From contig NZ_SDIC01000011.1 in assembly GCF_004116405.1 (NCBI RefSeq), forward strand, positions 62,001-126,000: 64,000 nucleotides of DNA. Direction: 5' to 3'. Below are positions 61,007 to 64,000 of the stretch, piece by piece. This stretch comes from Halegenticoccus tardaugens (GTDB taxonomy: Archaea > Halobacteriota > Halobacteria > Halobacteriales > Haloferacaceae). Position 1 is the stretch's first letter; every line of letters starts with the position of its first letter. Both the position numbers and the translations under genes were made by a program. The notes beneath the pieces are model-generated. The model did not search any database. It was not told where the DNA came from and worked only from the letters and a program-made list of their open reading frames with translations.

Positions 61007-61141
61007 ATGGTGACCGCCACGCAGCGCGAGGAGGGGACCTGGTACGAGTGCGAAAAGTGCGGACTGCTGTTCGACGATCGCGAGGACGCGGCGCAGCACG
61101 AGGAGAACTGCGACACCGACTCGCCGTCGTACCTGCAGTAG
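61007..61141 (+). CDS. Very small zinc-finger protein (DUF7128-like)
   Basis: The product is only 44 residues: MVTATQREEGTWYECEKCGL and on to the C-terminus SPSYLQ. The sequence CEKCGLLFDDREDAAQHEENC places Cys-x2-Cys and His-x4-Cys exactly as in a C2H2/C2HC zinc finger. Haloarchaeal genomes hold many such one-finger proteins, and I recall DUF7128 as the matching label. A TATA-like element at the correct spacing supports expression. Its neighbours (CDC48 divergent, DUF7508-like convergent) give no function. Confidence 0.85.
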   Translation: MVTATQREEGTWYECEKCGLLFDDREDAAQHEENCDTDSPSYLQ

Positions 61142-61224
61142 CGTCGGCACGGTTCGGGAGCGCGGACGGGGATCGACGGCCGAACCGCCGCCGTCGACGT
61201 GGAATGCGACCGGGTGGGGACGGA

Positions 61225-61458
61225 CTACCGATGCTCCTCCGCCAGCCGCTCCGCGTGCGCCTTCGACGCCGCCTCCTCCCATCGAACCTTCGTCGCGGTG
61301 CCGTACGCGAGCGCCTCCTTCAGTTCGTCGCGCAGCGGCCCGACGCCGAGTTCGACGACCTCACCGTCGGCGTCGCCGAGTTCGTACACGCCGTAGCGGG
61401 TCGGCGCGCGCGCGACCGTCTCCCTGTCGAGGGTCCGCCAGCGCTTCCGGAGGCTCAT
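61225..61458 (-). CDS. DUF7508-like small protein
   Basis: The 77-residue product starts MSLRKRWRTLDRETVARAPT in ATGA overlap with the preceding DUF5796 gene. The segment RYGVYELGDADGEVVELGVG followed by PLRDELKEALAYGTATKVRW resembles the GIY-YIG-like fold core in miniature (GVYELGD at the strand), but the catalytic residues are not evident. I recall haloarchaeal DUF7508 proteins with this look. It forms a two-gene operon with DUF5796. Confidence 0.82.
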   Translation of the reverse strand: MSLRKRWRTLDRETVARAPTRYGVYELGDADGEVVELGVGPLRDELKEALAYGTATKVRWEEAASKAHAERLAEEHR

Positions 61459-61952
61459 TCGTCGCCGTCGTCTCCGTCGGCGCGGTCGCCCTCGTCTCCG
61501 TCGGCGTTCTCGCCGTCGGCGTTCGGGTCGCTCACGAACTCGAAGCTCTCCTCGCCCCAGTCGTCCTCGACGAAGACGAAGACCCGCCCGCGGGCGATCT
61601 CGGGGTCGGCCTCGATCTCGTTTCGCTGGCCGCCCGCCCGGCGGACGGTCACGCCGGGGAACACCTCCTCCTCCTCGCCCGGTTGGAGGATGATCCGACC
61701 GACGCCGGTGTCTTCGAGGATGTCGTCGTGGGTCTTGAGATCGTTGACGTACAGCATCACGCCCTCCGTCTCGGTCGGGTCGGTGACGAGGACGTGCGTC
61801 TCCTTGCCGGGACCGGTCGTGAGGGCGTCCGTCACCGTCTTCGGGACGCCGCGGTACACCGTCCGCCGACCGTCGAGGTACTCCACCTGCACGCCGTACT
61901 CGAGGAGTTCGATCCCGAGGGTGCTCGGGGCGACGTCGTTGCGCGCGCTCAT
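61455..61952 (-). CDS. DUF5796 family protein
   Basis: This encodes 165 acidic residues starting MSARNDVAPSTLGIELLEYG. Beta-rich segments VQVEYLDGRRTVYRGVPKTV, HVLVTDPTETEGVMLYVNDL and GRVFVFVEDDWGEESFEFVS are characteristic of haloarchaeal DUF5796, with a very acidic tail. The function is unknown. It is the first gene of an operon with the DUF7508-like gene and is divergent from shikimate kinase. Confidence 0.88.
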   Translation of the reverse strand: MSARNDVAPSTLGIELLEYGVQVEYLDGRRTVYRGVPKTVTDALTTGPGKETHVLVTDPTETEGVMLYVNDLKTHDDILEDTGVGRIILQPGEEEEVFPGVTVRRAGGQRNEIEADPEIARGRVFVFVEDDWGEESFEFVSDPNADGENADGDEGDRADGDDGDE

Positions 61953-62056
61953 GGTCGTCCACTACCGGCGGCGGTGGGAAAAGGCTCGCGTCTCGGCGGC
62001 GGGGGAAACGAAGGGACGGCGGGAGGGATCGAGCGAAATCCGCGCGGACCGGCACA

Positions 62057-62064
62057 CCTAAACG
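62057..62064 (+). promoter_or_regulatory. TATA-like element of the aroK-chorismate mutase operon
   Basis: CCTAAACG is centred about 25-26 bases before the ATG at 62086. Confidence 0.5.
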
Positions 62065-62085
62065 CCTCCTCGTCCGTCACCCCGT

Positions 62086-62982
62086 ATGCACGGCCGCGCG
62101 GCCGCCCTCGGGGCGGGGACCGTCCTGAACGCCCTCGCGACCGGCGTCGGCTCCGCGTTCGCCATCGACGCGGAGACGCGGGCGACCGTCGAACTGGATC
62201 CGACCGGCGACGTCACCGGCGAGGTCGACGGGGCACCGGACGCCGACACGCGCCTCGTCGAGCGGTGCGTCTCGCTCGTCACGGAGACGTACGGCGACGG
62301 CGAGGGCGGTCACGTCCGGACCGAGAGCGACCTCCCCATGGCCGCAGGGCTCAAGAGTTCGAGCGCCGCGGCGAACGCGACGGTGCTGGCGACCCTCGAC
62401 GCGCTCGGGATCGCGGTCGCCGGCGCGGACGACGCGCCCACCGCTGCCGACGACGAACCCGCGATCGTCACCCGCGAGGGGGCGTGTCGGCTCGGCGTCC
62501 GGGCCGCCCGGGACGTCGGGGTGACCGTGACGGGTGCGTTCGACGACGCGACGGCGAGCATGCTCGGCGGCGTCACCGTCACCGACAACCGCGAGGACGA
62601 ACTCCTGCGCCGCGAAGCGGTCGATTGGAACGCACTCGTGTGGACTCCGCCGGAGCGGGCGTTCACCGCCGACGCCGACGTCTCGCGCTGCGAGCGCGTC
62701 GCGCCGATGGCCCATCTCGTCGCCGAGCTGGCGCTCGACGGCCGGTACGGCGAGGCGATGACCGTGAACGGCCTCGCCTTCTCTGCGGCGCTCGGGTTCC
62801 CGACCGATCCGGCGGTCGAGGCCATGCCCGACGCGACGGGCGTCTCCCTGTCCGGGACCGGCCCGAGCGTCGTCGCCGTCGGCGAACGGGACGATCTGGC
62901 GCGGGTGCGGAACCGCTGGGATGAGCGACCGGGGACGACGTGGCTGACCGAGACGCGGAACGACGGAGCACGAATCCTATGA
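62086..62982 (+). CDS. aroK: Shikimate kinase, archaeal GHMP type
   Basis: The 298-residue enzyme phosphorylates shikimate in aromatic amino acid synthesis. It belongs to the GHMP kinase superfamily, the archaeal replacement for the bacterial P-loop enzyme. The ATP-binding motif is seen as DLPMAAGLKSSSAAANATVL, the N-terminal GAGTVLNALATGVGSAFAID and the C-terminal GVSLSGTGPSVVAVGE. Length is normal. The chorismate mutase gene follows 31 bases after the stop, a conserved haloarchaeal pair. Confidence 0.96.
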   Translation: MHGRAAALGAGTVLNALATGVGSAFAIDAETRATVELDPTGDVTGEVDGAPDADTRLVERCVSLVTETYGDGEGGHVRTESDLPMAAGLKSSSAAANATVLATLDALGIAVAGADDAPTAADDEPAIVTREGACRLGVRAARDVGVTVTGAFDDATASMLGGVTVTDNREDELLRREAVDWNALVWTPPERAFTADADVSRCERVAPMAHLVAELALDGRYGEAMTVNGLAFSAALGFPTDPAVEAMPDATGVSLSGTGPSVVAVGERDDLARVRNRWDERPGTTWLTETRNDGARIL

Positions 62983-63013
62983 ACGGACGAACACGAACGC
63001 GAGGACGAGGCGC

Positions 63014-63310
63014 ATGAGCGAGGATCGACCGACGCCCGAGGGCATGACGCTCGACGAACTGCGCGAGGAGATCGAGGAGATCGACCGGGACATCGTCGAA
63101 CTGATCGCCCGACGGACGTACGTCGCCGACACCATCGCGCGGGTGAAAGCGGAACGCGACCTCCCGACGACCGACGAGTCGCAGGAAGCGCAGGTGATGG
63201 AACGGGCGGGCGAAAACGCCGAGCGGTTCGAGGTCGACGCGAACCTCGTGAAGGCGATCTTCCGGCTGTTGATCGAGTTGAACAAGGTCGAGCAAAGGAA
63301 CCAGAGATAG
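63014..63310 (+). CDS. Chorismate mutase
   Basis: This 98-residue AroQ-class helical enzyme would rearrange chorismate to prephenate for Phe and Tyr synthesis. The family pattern LDELREEIEEIDRDIVELIA, with ARRTYVADTIARVKAERDLP and ERAGENAERFEVDANLVKAI, includes the conserved Arg, Lys and Glu/Gln of the active site. It is the last clearly chromosomal gene of the window and is transcribed with shikimate kinase. Confidence 0.95.
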   Translation: MSEDRPTPEGMTLDELREEIEEIDRDIVELIARRTYVADTIARVKAERDLPTTDESQEAQVMERAGENAERFEVDANLVKAIFRLLIELNKVEQRNQR

Positions 63311-63483
63311 CTGAATTCGGCATCCTCAGCCACTATAAGCCGATGATTGAATATCTTCCGGTTGCTGTTCAGATAACCCCCATTGAAGCTGGCTGGCGTC
63401 GGTGACTCTACAGAGGCTAATCAAGCCAGCGTGTGAGAAACTATTAGGCCAGAGGGTCAACCTCTATCAAGGGTAAAGATTCG
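63311..63483. other. Junction with lower-GC flank
   Basis: No gene is seen in this gap. Base composition shifts here from very GC-rich to moderate. A short inverted repeat is present (GCTGGCT at 63388-63394 and AGCCAGC at 63424-63430). Confidence 0.4.
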
Positions 63484-63579
63484 ATGACCAAACCTCCCGA
63501 CGACCCGACTAACCAACTGACGGACGAGGAGCGGCCCACCGTTCGCATTCCCGAGTATATGAGTGGTATGAGGTCGTGA
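63484..63579 (+). CDS. Short hypothetical peptide, possibly a decayed gene
   Basis: The frame encodes 31 residues, MTKPPDDPTNQLTDEERPTV and then RIPEYMSGMRS, and ends in a GTGA overlap with the next frame. The hydrophilic, Asp/Glu/Pro-rich composition is haloarchaeal. It may be a real micro-protein co-translated with the next gene, or the front part of a gene broken by a frameshift. Confidence 0.4.
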   Translation: MTKPPDDPTNQLTDEERPTVRIPEYMSGMRS

Positions 63580-63842
63580 GTTGGTCGGAGGTCGATGCCG
63601 AGTGGTGGGAACACGTACAGACAGCACGGCGTGTCCACGCACAGGTCGTCGAAGAGTATGCGGATTCGCCCGGAGTGGTGTACATCGAGCGGTCACGAGG
63701 CGATTCAGAGATTGCGGGCTATGCAACTACCGTTATCACGATTATAGTTGAAGAGGATGCCCCAGTGTTGGACGTTCCTGATGAAATCGAAGGAATCCCG
63801 ATTAGCATAGAAGTCGGAGAAATCAAAGATACAATCAACTGA
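63576..63842 (+). CDS. Small hypothetical protein in the lower-GC flank
   Basis: The 88-residue product starts with GTG (SWSEVDAEWWEHVQTARRVH). The C-terminal half, GYATTVITIIVEEDAPVLDV followed by PDEIEGIPISIEVGEI, resembles the short N-terminal module found in some haloarchaeal trypsin-like or hypothetical proteins, where a beta hairpin ends in an IPDxIxGIPVxVE motif; that likeness is from memory. Codon use is less GC-rich than the rest of the window. No catalytic residues are visible. Confidence 0.6.
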   Translation: MSWSEVDAEWWEHVQTARRVHAQVVEEYADSPGVVYIERSRGDSEIAGYATTVITIIVEEDAPVLDVPDEIEGIPISIEVGEIKDTIN

Positions 63843-63973
63843 ATGACGTTTCAGTAGCCAAATTCCCTGTTACGAGTTGCTTCTCGTGAAACGAGTCACC
63901 GTGAGTTGACGGTCTCGCTTCGAAATCGTTGATACCGTAAGACACAGTATTCTGTGTTTCTATAGATATACAC

Positions 63974-64000
63974 ATGCCCACCATCACTGTGAATGTGGAC
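63974..64000 (+). CDS. Start of a gene cut by the window end
   Basis: An ATG preceded by the AT-rich CTATAGATATACAC opens a frame reading MPTITVNVD, nine residues long before the window ends. Such a beginning is common in haloarchaeal antitoxin-like or ribbon-helix-helix proteins, but nine residues are too few to call it. Confidence 0.4.

Overview
The window is a gene-dense, very GC-rich piece of chromosome from a haloarchaeon (class Halobacteria). Four things point there: strongly acidic proteins throughout, Tat-type lipoprotein leaders, archaeal information-processing genes (transcription factor S, NAC, SBDS, Lhr, CDC48, RPA with its partners, archaeal-type shikimate kinase), and many small proteins of families known only from Halobacteria. 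Most start codons have a TATA-like element centred about 26-30 bases upstream, so many transcripts are probably leaderless. I see no rRNA, tRNA, CRISPR array or intact insertion sequence. The genus cannot be named from this sequence alone.

Layout. 1-11.4 kb: the end of an NhaC antiporter gene, a ribosomal S10-like protein, a Nudix hydrolase, a DUF5787 protein with nuclease-like motifs, two head-to-tail sulfatase-family genes, a DUF5797 protein, enoyl-CoA hydratase, transcription factor S, two overlapping small unknown genes, and TrmI with NAC. 11.7-15.2 kb: three predicted exported Tat lipoproteins (DUF4397, an oligopeptide-binding protein without its permeases, and a DsrE-like protein). 15.3-25.9 kb: acyl-CoA metabolism (methylmalonyl-CoA mutase large subunit, methylmalonyl-CoA epimerase, MenE, acyl-CoA dehydrogenase) with a PAS histidine kinase, an arylsulfotransferase-like membrane protein and a lactonase-like hydrolase. 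26.2-28.3 kb: a membrane protein fused to an ATP-grasp ligase plus a tiny membrane protein, behind an AT-rich leader region. 28.4-41.7 kb: a MutS-like ATPase, a luciferase-domain protein, an iron-sulfur helicase, a subtilase homologue lacking its catalytic Asp behind a membrane-anchored HTH protein, an MFS transporter, Nnr, MoaC, HflX and FUN14.

41.7-63.3 kb: SBDS, a NifU-like protein, an inositol monophosphatase-family enzyme, thioredoxin, a riboflavin-pathway reductase, a glycosyltransferase, a DUF7510 protein with nine-residue tandem repeats, an AI-2E family permease, LtrA, the rpa1-rpap1-rpe operon, the Lhr helicase, citrate synthase, CDC48, small DUF proteins, shikimate kinase and chorismate mutase. 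From about 63.3 kb to the end the base composition becomes visibly less GC-rich and the reading frames short, which looks like the start of an accessory region.

The most distinctive signals are: a perfect 20-bp palindrome exactly midway between the two divergent TATA elements of the mutase and DsrE-lipoprotein genes; the operon of an HTH-membrane protein and an Asp-less subtilase; the membrane/ATP-grasp fusion; the PD...ExK and cysteine arrangement in the DUF5787 protein; and a perfect 25-bp palindrome across the end of the riboflavin reductase gene. No complete new defence or biosynthetic system is evident.
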